64,000 nucleotides of DNA from Bacillus paramycoides (GTDB lineage: Bacteria; Bacillota; Bacilli; Bacillales; Bacillaceae_G). Below, piece after piece: positions 49,310 through 57,601 of the stretch; the first letter of the stretch is position 1; the number at the start of each line of letters is the position of its first letter. The stretch covers positions 1-64,000 of the forward strand of contig NZ_MAOI01000107.1 in the NCBI RefSeq assembly GCF_001884235.1. The letters are read 5' to 3'. A program made the position numbers and the translations under genes. A model generated the notes under the pieces. It did not search any database. It had not been told where the DNA came from and saw only the letters and a program-made list of their open reading frames with translations.

Positions 49310-49534
49310 TTATTCTTCCACATTTGCGATTGCATTTATAGAAGTAAATGCTTTTGGTTTCGCATCATTGAACATTTGAACGAAATGTTGATTAGAAGCA
49401 CCCATCCATTGATAGCACAGGTGATCAATTTGATCACATAAATTTTGATGAATTGATTCTAACGCATGTCTTGTGTTAAATGCCCGTTTTGCGACTTCTT
49501 CTAGCATTTCAGGCGTTACTTTAATCTGAACCAT
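49310..49534 (-). CDS. WXG100-like N-terminal part of the interrupted toxin
   Basis: A 74-residue helical hairpin protein with the WXG-type turn HLCYQWMGASNQHFV and a good AAAGGAGGAAAT site. The stop TAA follows VEE; reading through it continues LKRIAEKFRTADASYDV and then the EndoU ORF without a frame change. WXG100 domains target proteins to type VII secretion. The intact gene would code 458 residues. A single sense-to-ochre change (for example GAA to TAA) explains the break. Confidence 0.82.
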   Translation of the reverse strand: MVQIKVTPEMLEEVAKRAFNTRHALESIHQNLCDQIDHLCYQWMGASNQHFVQMFNDAKPKAFTSINAIANVEE

Positions 49535-49591
49535 ATATTTCCTCCTTTCCCCGATTAAAATTATGAGCCGAAAGGGTAAATATGTAAATAC

Positions 49592-49942
49592 TTAAATGAG
49601 GAAAATATGTATTATGATAGATTCCGATAAACCAACTGTCATGTGTTCCTCTTTCTTAAAACGATGCCCCTCAAATTTTACTTTTTCATTTCGCATATAA
49701 AGGACATAGCCTCGAATTATTTCCGTAGCAAGAGCAGGCAAATCATGTGGTATATCTTTTTCGTTTAAATACTCGATAAAATAATAAAAGCTTTCGCGGT
49801 ACTGACGTAAGGTACCAGGTGCCCGTCCTTCGGCTTCTTTTACGTGAGTGAATGTTGTAAATAGAACGTGTAAATCGTCTAAAGTACGACGAGTGGCACG
49901 CGTCTGTTTTATACGTTTACCTTTCAAACGATTAGAAGACAA
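49592..49942 (-). pseudogene. Tyrosine integrase, N-terminal fragment
   Basis: 116 residues with a SAM-like core-binding domain (EAEGRAPGTLRQYRESFYYF and EIIRGYVLYMRNEKVKFEGH). After HMTVGLS the sequence changes to SIIIHIFLI and stops; the catalytic domain with R, H, R, H/R and Y is lost. The TTG start follows AAAGGGGG. It lies next to a tRNA fragment and marks an old integration or recombination end. Confidence 0.75.
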
Positions 49943-50101
49943 ACAAAAAACCCCCTTTCCGTTTTATAACGAAATAGGAGGTTTCCATACCGACATACAG
50001 TTTGGCGGTGTACCGTAACCCTGTCGGTTAAATCAACGAGTAAATCATCGCATAAAAATAACGCTCTATCCGTTGATAGAACGCCATTTCATCGTAATAT
50101 A

Positions 50102-50146
50102 TGACCCCGGAGAGGCTCGAACTCACGACCTCCACCCTGTCAAGGT
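50102..50146 (-). other. 3' half of a tRNA-Val(GAC)-like gene (possible att core)
   Basis: Minus strand: anticodon loop TTGACAG with GGTGG 3' stem, AGGTC variable loop, GTGAG-TTCGAGC-CTCTC T arm (one mismatch) and CGGGGTC-A acceptor. Anticodon GAC (Val). No D arm or 5' acceptor is present, nor CCA. Such 3' halves are left where elements integrate into tRNA genes. Confidence 0.7.
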
Positions 50147-50468
50147 TTGGGAGTTGGGGTTTTATGTATATCAAGTATTTTTATTACGTTTTTAACGAAA
50201 AACCACTTCACATGAATTATTTACTAATTTTATTATAAAAGGGTCATTTACTGTTGTAAAGTGGCTAAGCCTTCAAGGAATATCTTTTTTCGTAATTCTA
50301 TTCGCTATATACATATTCTTTAGTGATAAAGAACCTTTATTTTAAAAAACTGTTTGAAAGATTGCTTTTCTACCTGTAATGCCCTATGGTTTCAAAGATA
50401 TTAAAATAGGGGAAGCCTTAAATGGTTTTCTACGGATAATGATAGTTGAATTGATCTCCTATTAGTTA

Positions 50469-50496
50469 AGGTGTGTCGTATGACATGCCTTTTTCT
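50469..50496 (+). terminator. Terminator-like hairpin
   Basis: AGGTGTGTC (50469-50477) pairs with GACATGCCT (50482-50490) with two G-T pairs, followed by TTTTT. No intact gene lies upstream. Confidence 0.6.
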
Positions 50497-50533
50497 ATTT
50501 ATATGAAGTTCCCAAAAAAGGAAGGTGAATAAG

Positions 50534-50791
50534 GTGGAATACAAACAGGGCTTTGACTATCGTTTTATTAAACCTGTCCGACAGTTGAGAAATCAGACTC
50601 AATCAGACTTTGAACAGGTCATGGGCGTTGATAGAAGTACCATTGGAAAACTAGAACGGGGTGAAATAGAGTTCACACCGCTTTACCAAAGCAAGTTTAA
50701 GGATGCTGTTAAACAAATAGGAATTTCTAATATTGAGTTGATAAGTGTCAGTAGAATTTTAGAAATGAAAGAACAACGAGGATACAAATAA
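50534..50791 (+). CDS. XRE-like helix-turn-helix protein
   Basis: An 85-residue protein with the HTH LRNQTQSDFEQVMGVDRSTI then GKLERGEIEFTPLY. I choose GTG at 50534, 8 nt after AGGAAGG, over GTG at 50525. First of a series of small plus-strand genes, three of them tightly packed, of phage or plasmid type; it may regulate them. Confidence 0.7.
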   Translation: MEYKQGFDYRFIKPVRQLRNQTQSDFEQVMGVDRSTIGKLERGEIEFTPLYQSKFKDAVKQIGISNIELISVSRILEMKEQRGYK

Positions 50792-50809
50792 TTATTGGGG
50801 GTATGGGAA

Positions 50810-51430
50810 ATGGAAGTAAAAGACTTATTCGTTGAAACTAAAAAAATTGTAAATGAGTACAAGGAAAAAACTGAGGTATTAAATCAAGAAGAACAGGAAC
50901 TAAAAACAGAACTAGGGGCGTTACAGGAAGAAATGACAGCGATTTCCCTAGATTCTGAGGGGGCTAACTTATCAGAACGTATTTATTTAAAAGCACAGGC
51001 AAAGGAAATTAACTCTAAGGTGGAAATCATTCATTCTATGTTAGAAGAACTGGACGAGAAAAGCACATCTTTAAAACTGGCTTATGTTCCAGTATTTCAA
51101 GATGTATTAAGAAAAGACCGTTCTAGTACTAATGAGTATGATATGACAGAACTTGCTATCCGTCACCGTTACGAGTTGTTAACTGAGATAGCTGGTGTAG
51201 GTAAGCAATTCCAAAAACAATACCATGCAATTGCACCTGATATTTATGAGGTATTCGACGACCCAAAAGTTAAAGAAGAGTTCCCACGATTAGAACATTC
51301 TTTTGAACAAGACCAATACAGACCGTATTTTAGTTGGTTTGAAACATCTGTTGTTTCTAAGAATGAAGTGTTTTCCGCTACTCGTGGCAACCTTCCAGAA
51401 CATTTAAAAGTACCTAAGGAGGCTAAATAA
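50810..51430 (+). CDS. Coiled-coil protein, unknown
   Basis: 206 residues. The first 90 are a predicted coiled coil (LNQEEQELKTELGALQEEMT and EINSKVEIIHSMLEELDEKS); the rest is mixed. I do not recognise the family. ATG at 50810 lies 19 bp after the HTH gene; it is directly followed by the next gene. Confidence 0.65.
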   Translation: MEVKDLFVETKKIVNEYKEKTEVLNQEEQELKTELGALQEEMTAISLDSEGANLSERIYLKAQAKEINSKVEIIHSMLEELDEKSTSLKLAYVPVFQDVLRKDRSSTNEYDMTELAIRHRYELLTEIAGVGKQFQKQYHAIAPDIYEVFDDPKVKEEFPRLEHSFEQDQYRPYFSWFETSVVSKNEVFSATRGNLPEHLKVPKEAK

Positions 51431-51736
51431 GTGAACTTAACTAGCATTGTAAAACAAGACGTACTGACAGAACTGAGAAAAGGCAATACAGACGTATTGA
51501 AAGGATTACCACCAGTTTTAGCTATGAAATATGGACTGGCGTTACAAAATGAAGCTGGTGGCTATATCGAGGAATTAAAAGTAAATGATAAAGAATTAAA
51601 TGAGGCTGTCCTTAATCGTTTAAAAGACAGTGGCGTCAAAGAAATGCTGATTAAAAAGATTGAGGCCGAGGAAAAGGCACACGCTGACAAGGTAGTACTG
51701 GCAAAGCAAATAAAAAAAGAGGTCACTGGTGAATAG
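51431..51736 (+). CDS. Small helical protein, unknown
   Basis: 101 residues, charged and helical (KKIEAEEKAHADKVVLAKQI near the end). The GTG start directly follows the stop of the coiled-coil gene and has AAGGAGG inside that gene. No family recognised. A terminator overlaps its end. Confidence 0.65.
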   Translation: MNLTSIVKQDVLTELRKGNTDVLKGLPPVLAMKYGLALQNEAGGYIEELKVNDKELNEAVLNRLKDSGVKEMLIKKIEAEEKAHADKVVLAKQIKKEVTGE

Positions 51737-51751
51737 CTGGTGATCTTTTTT
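51720..51751 (+). terminator. Terminator
   Basis: AGGTCACTGG (51720-51729) pairs with CTGGTGATCT (51737-51746) with three G-T pairs, then TTTTT. It spans the stop codon of the preceding gene. Confidence 0.7.
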
Positions 51752-51771
51752 AATTTAAGGAGATAGAAACA

Positions 51772-51990
51772 ATGGCTTATTACGATAAAGAAGAACAAGA
51801 AACAGTAATTGTATTTGAACCGGCTACAAACTTATGGGACATACATACAAACGTTCCTAAGCACATTAAGAGGTTGAAAAAAGACTATATAGCATCGGTT
51901 TCTTATGAGGGAAATGATTCCGATGGTAAAACCATTGCCATACGTTTAAAGGTTACAAACCTACCACCTAGCTACATTTTTAACAAGTAA
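51772..51990 (+). CDS. Small protein, unknown
   Basis: 72 residues starting MAYYDKEEQETVIVFEPATN, with a beta-rich second half (IAIRLKVTNLPPSYIF). AAGGAG precedes ATG. No family recognised; it is part of the small-gene run. Confidence 0.6.
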   Translation: MAYYDKEEQETVIVFEPATNLWDIHTNVPKHIKRLKKDYIASVSYEGNDSDGKTIAIRLKVTNLPPSYIFNK

Positions 51991-52006
51991 ATAAGGGGGA
52001 ACTATT

Positions 52007-52396
52007 ATGGATAAGTTAGAATTTGAGAAAAGATTAAACAATATATATAACGGTGCTGTAACGTCCGTGACACGATATATAAATGAACGTGCTACAATGT
52101 GTTTCCACTGTGATAAGTGCGGTGCAGAGTTTTATAACAAGGCTGGTTACATGATTGGAAAAGACCATCAAAAACATATTTGTACTATGCCTTATGGTGA
52201 TAGAACTGGCAAAAGGTTAAGTAGGGTTAGTCATAGTAAGGTAAAACCTCAAAAACGAAAGAAGAATTCTGTAGCTACTGGAAAACAATTCTATGGAATG
52301 GTTATAAATGATTACACCCCAAATGAAATAGCTAAAGAATTAAGTATTTCTCATTGGATGGTGGTGGACTACTTTAAAGCGGAGGGACTAATTTAA
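52007..52396 (+). CDS. Zinc-finger protein with C-terminal HTH
   Basis: 129 residues. CFHCDKCGAEFYNKAGYMIG followed by HICT suggests a zinc site (C-x2-C, H, C); the C-terminal DYTPNEIAKELSISHWMVVDYFKAE is a helix-turn-helix. Likely a DNA-binding regulator of the element. Its 3' end overlaps a convergent gene by 9 bp within a shared terminator. Confidence 0.65.
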   Translation: MDKLEFEKRLNNIYNGAVTSVTRYINERATMCFHCDKCGAEFYNKAGYMIGKDHQKHICTMPYGDRTGKRLSRVSHSKVKPQKRKKNSVATGKQFYGMVINDYTPNEIAKELSISHWMVVDYFKAEGLI

Positions 52397-52416
52397 TTGT
52401 CTCTCCGCTTTTCTTT
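52376..52416. terminator. Bidirectional terminator inside two gene ends
   Basis: AAAGCGGAGGGAC (52376-52388) pairs with GTCTCTCCGCTTT (52399-52411), one G-T pair, then TCTTTTTA. It overlaps the stops of both convergent genes. Confidence 0.75.
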
Positions 52417-52570
52417 TTATTTGCCCTTCCAAACTATCCATTTTCACCTCTAAGTTATCCATTCTACCATCTAATTTATCTATCTTATTATCTAACTTAT
52501 CTACCTTCTTCTCCATTGCGGAGACCTTCTCATATATCTGTTGAATCAATCTCTTTTCATTTTCTGTCAT
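52388..52570 (-). CDS. Short coiled-coil protein with heptad repeats
   Basis: 60 residues: MTENEKRLIQQIYEKVSAME then heptads of the type K-x-D-x-L-x-x (DKLDNKIDKLDGRMDNLEVK). ATG at 52570 follows GGGGG. The frame stays open upstream to 52717 (SRKIFTTVSENFLGGLAA), so a longer form is possible. Its leader resembles that of the gene at 58524-58880. Confidence 0.65.
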   Translation of the reverse strand: MTENEKRLIQQIYEKVSAMEKKVDKLDNKIDKLDGRMDNLEVKMDSLEGQIKRKAERQLN

Positions 52571-52927
52571 TGCAGCTAGACCCCCTAAAAAGTTTTCAGA
52601 AACCGTCGTGAAAATTTTTCTTGAGATACGACTATTCAATTTCAGCAAAATTCGTAACCACCACCATTCCCTAAATCGCTGTACAGCAAAGTTAATGAGT
52701 AGTTGTTCACGAATCACAAGTTAATCGTCTAGAATTGCGAATTTCAGCACCTCCAAGCCTCGTTTAGTAAGTTCGATATTCAGACAGACTATCCAGCCAT
52801 ACAGCTTAATGACTTGCGGTTGACCACTTTCTACAATATTTACCTCGTCACTATTACTATCCTTCCCCGCATAATAAAAAGAGAGTATTGAGATTACTCA
52901 ATACTCTTTTCATGGTTATTGTTCTAA
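52571..52927. other. Leader and spacer, module A left part
   Basis: Contains the leader of the heptad gene, related to that at 58881-58945; the motif CACGAATCACAAGTTAATC (52708-52726), matched 18/19 at 59435-59453; and GCCTCG-TTTAGTAA near 52757, matched near 59510. A terminator at 52877-52912 ends the next minus-strand gene. Confidence 0.6.
52877..52912 (-). terminator. Terminator of the WGR-like gene
   Basis: AGAGTATTGAG and CTCAATACTCT pair over a 4-nt loop, with A run on the left giving T on the minus strand. Confidence 0.8.
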
Positions 52928-53479
52928 TCAATTAGGATACAAAGTGATATGAACATTTAAGGGATTAAGATAGGAAATTTCTACTCCCTCAACCAAGTTT
53001 TCATTTTCAAGTTCCTTGATAATTTCTTTTGCAGCCTTTTTAACATCTATTACATAATTAAAAATTTGGGCAACCGCCATTCCCATTCCTCCACCATCAC
53101 AATGGCCGTTCCCAGTCCAAAATAAACTTCTATCAATTATATCTTGCATGTAATGTCTTTTTTTGAGTGTTTCTTGGATTTTATCTTTTTTGTAGTTATA
53201 TTCCACTAAAAGAGTAATTAGGTCATGTTCTTCTATATATCGAAACCCTTCTTTAATCTTTTGATTAACTAATTCATCTATTGATTCATTTGCTTTTTTA
53301 GATAATGACAACTGTATTTCTCTTGTTTCTCCTATATCTCCAACAGAACCAGAATGAACTTTTAATGTCATTCCATCTTTCCAAATGTTCCAGTATAAAA
53401 ATCCGTTACTACTCTGCTTAATCAATTTAGTCAATATATCTCCTTCAAAATTATCAGGATTTTGACGTGGTATTTTCAA
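52928..53479 (-). CDS. WGR-like domain protein, unknown
   Basis: 183 residues. The segment NGFLYWNIWKDGMTLKVHSG, followed by SVGDIGETREIQL, looks like a WGR-type domain (seen in PARP-like and bacterial nucleic-acid proteins). The C-terminal part has GNGHCDGGGMGMAVAQIFNY. The function is not clear. TTG start after GGAGAG. It lies within the duplicated module, in the copy with extra DNA. Confidence 0.5.
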   Translation of the reverse strand: MKIPRQNPDNFEGDILTKLIKQSSNGFLYWNIWKDGMTLKVHSGSVGDIGETREIQLSLSKKANESIDELVNQKIKEGFRYIEEHDLITLLVEYNYKKDKIQETLKKRHYMQDIIDRSLFWTGNGHCDGGGMGMAVAQIFNYVIDVKKAAKEIIKELENENLVEGVEISYLNPLNVHITLYPN

Positions 53480-54313
53480 TTTAATCTCTCCTAGCGAATT
53501 TATTAGGACGTCCTATTACTAATATCCCCCCACCAGCGTCTTTAATACCCATTTTTATATAATTAGAAGTTAGTAGATTACACGAGGTTTCACTGGATTA
53601 CACTGACATGCACAGGTTAACACTGATAAATATAAAAATTATTGTATAAAACTTGCTTTGATTTTTTCTAAAAAAGTAATTTTTAAATTTTAGTAGAACC
53701 CTAATCTTCCGCACTAAAAGTTTAACTTGTTGTAGATACAGGAAGATGAATTCCATTTAATACCATATAGATTCCGCAAACTATAGCATATATTTTCCAG
53801 ACAGCAGACCGCCTCCTAGGCACCCCCGCCCCCGTAGGGTGTCGTATCCGTATATAGAAATATAATAGGCGTCGCAACGTCACCGCATAACGTTCTTGCA
53901 ACTGTCCTTGCTGATCTCGTTCATTACTCATTCATTGATTGCTTGTTTCTTTTCTTTATTCGTTTGTTCGTTCGTCTTTCTTCTTTCATTGTTGTTGTCC
54001 TCGCCTCGCTACTGTCATTGTCTTGCACTTCAGCCTAGCTGTTCCTTGCCTCTGTATGTGATATACAGTACATCTAGCCCATTATCCAACCAGCATAGCA
54101 ATCCAGTAGTCGTATTATAACGCCCTATATAGCGATTTCCTAGCGGGTATACTTTTGATTGAAGGGAATCCTGTGTCATTGCGGTGCTGTGTAGCTTCAA
54201 TCAGTAGTGTTAAGTTTTGGTTATATTATTTATAATAAATATGACTTGTTGTATTGATGTTCCGGAAAAGTAAGAATACAGCATCTCGTTCAATTTTAAA
54301 AGGAGATGATAAG
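53480..54313. other. Long non-coding region, module A
   Basis: 834 bp without a gene. Holds the tandem repeats and, from about 53800 to 54190, a block related to 59560-59890: GCAACTGTCCTTGCTGAT versus GCAACTGTCTATGCTGAT, TTCATTACT, CCTCGCCTCG, and the run ATTATCCAACC... GTAGTCGTATTATA versus ATTATCTTACC... TATTGGTATTATA, then TTTTGATTGA. The plus strand is rich in pyrimidines. Confidence 0.7.
53576..53625. repeat. Five 10-bp tandem repeats (iteron-like)
   Basis: Units GATTACACGA, GGTTTCACTG, GATTACACTG, ACATGCACAG and GTTAACACTG lie end to end. The right half ACACTG is best kept. A period of one helical turn suggests repeated protein binding on one DNA face. Confidence 0.65.
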
Positions 54314-55543
54314 ATGGAGGAAAAAGAAGCGTTAACATTGGAGGATATTGCTAATTCATTATGTGAAATGCTAATGAAGAAGTATTGGGGGAAATTATGG
54401 ATTCTTCTAGAAAAAAATCCTGATTTAAAAAAGAATTTCACAAAATTCTTATTGAATCCAGAGAGGGTAATATTATATTTGGGCAAAACCCATTGGGGTG
54501 TAGAGTATATAGGGGATGTTAATTCTCAAGAAATTATTTCAAGAAATAACGCTGATATTCAAATTTTAGACTATTCAAAAGGAGAGAATCTATTAACAGA
54601 CATATTGGGCATTGATTTTAGTAAACAAACAGGTCCAGTAATGGGATTACCTGCGTATAACGAAGACCTGATTTTTCCCACTAATGAGGCAATGGACATT
54701 ATGATTGGGAATGGTTGGAATTTATTTGGCCAGTCGATGATATTGGGTATCAATACAAGCGGATTTGTATTACAGGAAGGCATGTGCCATAGAATAGTTA
54801 ACGGTTTCTTTTATGGAACTAACCAATCTGGTCTAGTTACCAGAAATGTAAAGTGGCTAGATTTGTTTCCATTAAAAATAGATGATACAGATGTAGAAGG
54901 AGGTGCATTGGAATTTTGTTTGTGGCCTAATATTGCAGAAGTCATAATGCATGATGTCCATTTTCAATATCCTCTCCCTTCTGGATTTAGGGAAGAAAAA
55001 TGGTATAGTTTAAATCGCTTTGTTGAGTTGATTAGTTCTAAGGATACGAGTGAACCTCAAATAACAGCTTTTCTAGCTGAACCTGAAAATCAATTTATAT
55101 TAAAAATGGCTTTTATGGGTAAAAAAATATCTTCTGAATGTGAACTAGAATGGCAATCAGAAGAACGTAAAGCAATTAGACCAGACTTTTTTATAGAAGG
55201 GTCAAATGGTTATTCGGACATTGTTGAATTTAAATTACCTAATTTAAAAAATATAAATAACATAGTAGGGCGGGAGAATAGAGAAACTTTCAGTGCGGAG
55301 ATTAATTCATATATTAGTCAAACAAGAGAATATGAGTATTATTTTGAAGACCCTAAAAATAGAGAGTTTGCAGAAAAAAAGCATAATATAAACGTTCTTT
55401 ACCCGAGAAGAATTTTGGTAATGGGAAGAAGATGGATGCTAGATACCCCAGATTGGAGAAGGTTAGAAAATGATTATAGAAACATTATGATTAAAACCTA
55501 TGACGAAGTTATAGATTTAGTTTTAAGTCATTTATATTCATAA
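54314..55543 (+). CDS. sduA: Shedu anti-phage nuclease (SduA, DUF4263)
   Basis: 409 residues. The C-terminal DUF4263 domain shows IRPDFFIEG (about 287-295) and DIVEFKLP (about 302-309), the D...ExK of a PD-(D/E)xK nuclease, then FSAEINSYISQTREYEYYFE and LYPRRILVMGRRW, all typical of Shedu. EPENQFILK precedes it. The N-terminal 230 residues are specific to this protein and may sense phage. ATG at 54314 follows AAAGGAG by 8 nt. It is followed after 210 bp by the OLD-type gene, in the same direction. Confidence 0.85.
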   Translation: MEEKEALTLEDIANSLCEMLMKKYWGKLWILLEKNPDLKKNFTKFLLNPERVILYLGKTHWGVEYIGDVNSQEIISRNNADIQILDYSKGENLLTDILGIDFSKQTGPVMGLPAYNEDLIFPTNEAMDIMIGNGWNLFGQSMILGINTSGFVLQEGMCHRIVNGFFYGTNQSGLVTRNVKWLDLFPLKIDDTDVEGGALEFCLWPNIAEVIMHDVHFQYPLPSGFREEKWYSLNRFVELISSKDTSEPQITAFLAEPENQFILKMAFMGKKISSECELEWQSEERKAIRPDFFIEGSNGYSDIVEFKLPNLKNINNIVGRENRETFSAEINSYISQTREYEYYFEDPKNREFAEKKHNINVLYPRRILVMGRRWMLDTPDWRRLENDYRNIMIKTYDEVIDLVLSHLYS

Positions 55544-55753
55544 TCTAATTTTTTTAGAGGGATGGAGAATTAAACAACATTGTTTTAACTATAACTAAGT
55601 GCTACTATTACCGCTTATTTAACATGAAGTTGATGTATCAATCCGTAAGAAATGTAGATATAGGTAAATAATTATCGATTCCTGTAAGATTATAGTAAAT
55701 ATTTCAATTTTAATTTGGTATTATTTACTTATAACCTTAAAGGAGTGAGTTGC

Positions 55754-57601
55754 GTGAAGTTAGAAAAAGTGATTATAAAAAACTTTCGTTCGTATGACAC
55801 ATATACCGAGATAAAATTTGATGATTTAACGACTATTGTGGGGAAAAATGACGTAGGTAAATCAACTATTTTGGAAGCTTTAGAGATTTTCTTTAATAAT
55901 AGTACAGTAAAAATTGACGCGAAAGATTATTGTGTAAAAACAGGTGATCCTAATGTGTTGATTGGATGTGTTTTTTCTGGATTTGCAGAAGAAATTATTT
56001 TAGATGAGACTGCACCTACAACTTTTAAAGATGAATTTTTACTTAATGAAGGTGGAATGTTAGAAGTTCATAAAATATATGATTGTTCTAAAAAAACAAT
56101 TAAACCAGAAATTTATTTAAAAGCATTGTATCCTAATGAGGCTATAGAGAAAGATAAAGCTTTAATTCAGTTAACGCAAACTGAATTGCAACGAAAAGTA
56201 AAGTCTATAGATTTAGAAAATGGCCCTACAGATTTAAGGACAAATCATTTAATGAGAAAAGATATTTTTAGTTCGATAGACTTAACGAATTTAGCTATTC
56301 GTCCTATAGCCTTAAATAAGGGAGATAGTGGTACAGTATGGGAGAAAATAAATCCAACGTTACCTATTTTTACTTTGTTCCAATCAGATAGACCAAGTTT
56401 AGATGGAGATTCAGAAGTTCAAGACCCTATGAAAGTAGCTATAAAGGAAGCCTTGGAAGATGTTCGGGAACAATTAGAAGATATTGAGAAATTGGTTCAA
56501 GAAAAAGCGATGACTGTTGCTAATTTAACATTAGAAAAATTAAAAGAAATGGACCCTTTATTAGCAAATGAATTAACACCTAGTATCTCGGAAACCCCAA
56601 AATGGCCGAATGTATTTAAATTAACACTAGAAGGAGATGAGGGGATTCCTATAAATAAACGAGGAAGTGGAGTAAGAAGGTTAATTCTTTTGAATTTCTT
56701 TAGGGCTGCTGCTGAAAAGCAAGATAGTAGTACAGGCAGGAATATAATTTATGCAATTGAAGAACCTGAAACTGCACAACATCCGTCTAATCAAATTATG
56801 TTGGCAGAGGCATTATTGAAATTAAGTAAGAAAGAAAACACACAAGTTATATTAACAACGCATGTCCCTGCATTCGCCAGCTTATTGCCAACAGATTCTT
56901 TAAGATTAATTGTAAATTCGGAACAAGGTAAAAGTATTTTAAGTTCTAATACTAATGAATCAGTATTAGAAAAAATAGCTGAAACTTTAGGTGTATTTGC
57001 ATCACCTATTAGTAGAGGAGTAAAAGTGGCTGTTTTTGTTGAGGGACCTAATGATCTAAGTATACTAAAAATATTAAGTTCAATAATTGCCCGAGAAAAT
57101 CCTCAAATCGTAGATTTATCTACTTCTGATGATGTAGTGATTATTCCTTGTGGAGGGGATACATTAAGGGGTTGGGTTGAAAATCAATATTTGAAACAAT
57201 TGAATGTACCCGAGATACATATTTATGATAGAGATATTATGGAAGAGGGTAAAGAACCGAAGTATGAAAAGTGGTGTAAAAAAGTAAGAGAAAGAAATGA
57301 TGGTTCGGTAGCTTATTTAACGACCAAAAGAGAGATTGAAAACTACATTCATCCAGAGGCTATAAAAGAGTTTTACGGATTAGCTGAATTGATGTTTGGT
57401 CCTAATGATGATGTGCCTAATTTGGTGGCCAGCCTAACTGTATATGGAGAGAGTAATGTAAAGAAAAAATTGAATAATCATGTTGCTAAACGTTTAACAT
57501 ATGAACAGATTAGAGAAATGGATACAGAAAATGATATTGAAGGAAAGTGGCTTTCATTTATTAGTCAATGTGTTAACGGTATAGCGGTTGAAACTGTTTA
57601 G
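55754..57601 (+). CDS. OLD-family ATP-dependent endonuclease
   Basis: 615 residues. AAA/ABC ATPase: Walker A GKNDVGKST (30-38), signature-like NKRGSGVRRLILL, Walker B NIIYAIEEPE and the H-loop-like ILTTHVP. The C-terminal TOPRIM has VAVFVEGPNDLSILKIL (Glu), IYDRDIMEE (D-x-D) and REIENYI. No UvrD-type partner gene follows, so it is class 1 rather than a Gabija-like pair. OLD proteins act in phage defence. GTG at 55754 follows AAAGGAGTGA. Confidence 0.88.
   Translation: MKLEKVIIKNFRSYDTYTEIKFDDLTTIVGKNDVGKSTILEALEIFFNNSTVKIDAKDYCVKTGDPNVLIGCVFSGFAEEIILDETAPTTFKDEFLLNEGGMLEVHKIYDCSKKTIKPEIYLKALYPNEAIEKDKALIQLTQTELQRKVKSIDLENGPTDLRTNHLMRKDIFSSIDLTNLAIRPIALNKGDSGTVWEKINPTLPIFTLFQSDRPSLDGDSEVQDPMKVAIKEALEDVREQLEDIEKLVQEKAMTVANLTLEKLKEMDPLLANELTPSISETPKWPNVFKLTLEGDEGIPINKRGSGVRRLILLNFFRAAAEKQDSSTGRNIIYAIEEPETAQHPSNQIMLAEALLKLSKKENTQVILTTHVPAFASLLPTDSLRLIVNSEQGKSILSSNTNESVLEKIAETLGVFASPISRGVKVAVFVEGPNDLSILKILSSIIARENPQIVDLSTSDDVVIIPCGGDTLRGWVENQYLKQLNVPEIHIYDRDIMEEGKEPKYEKWCKKVRERNDGSVAYLTTKREIENYIHPEAIKEFYGLAELMFGPNDDVPNLVASLTVYGESNVKKKLNNHVAKRLTYEQIREMDTENDIEGKWLSFISQCVNGIAVETV

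Larger units (their letters stand above)
49943..50533. other. Junction region with tRNA fragment, no intact gene
   Basis: About 590 bp. It holds the tRNA-like half at 50102-50146, a hairpin near 50063-50088 and a terminator at 50469-50495. A 42-codon frame at about 50204-50344 (hydrophobic FFVILFAIYIFFSDKE) has no start codon and may be a remnant. Confidence 0.5.

Noticed and set aside
53722-54120. ORFs of 69 and 74 codons in module A non-coding DNA
   Set aside because: No ribosome-binding sites, low-complexity composition, and not kept in module B.
54226-57601. A Gabija (GajA-GajB) system
   Set aside because: The OLD-like gene has no UvrD-type partner next to it; its neighbour is Shedu.
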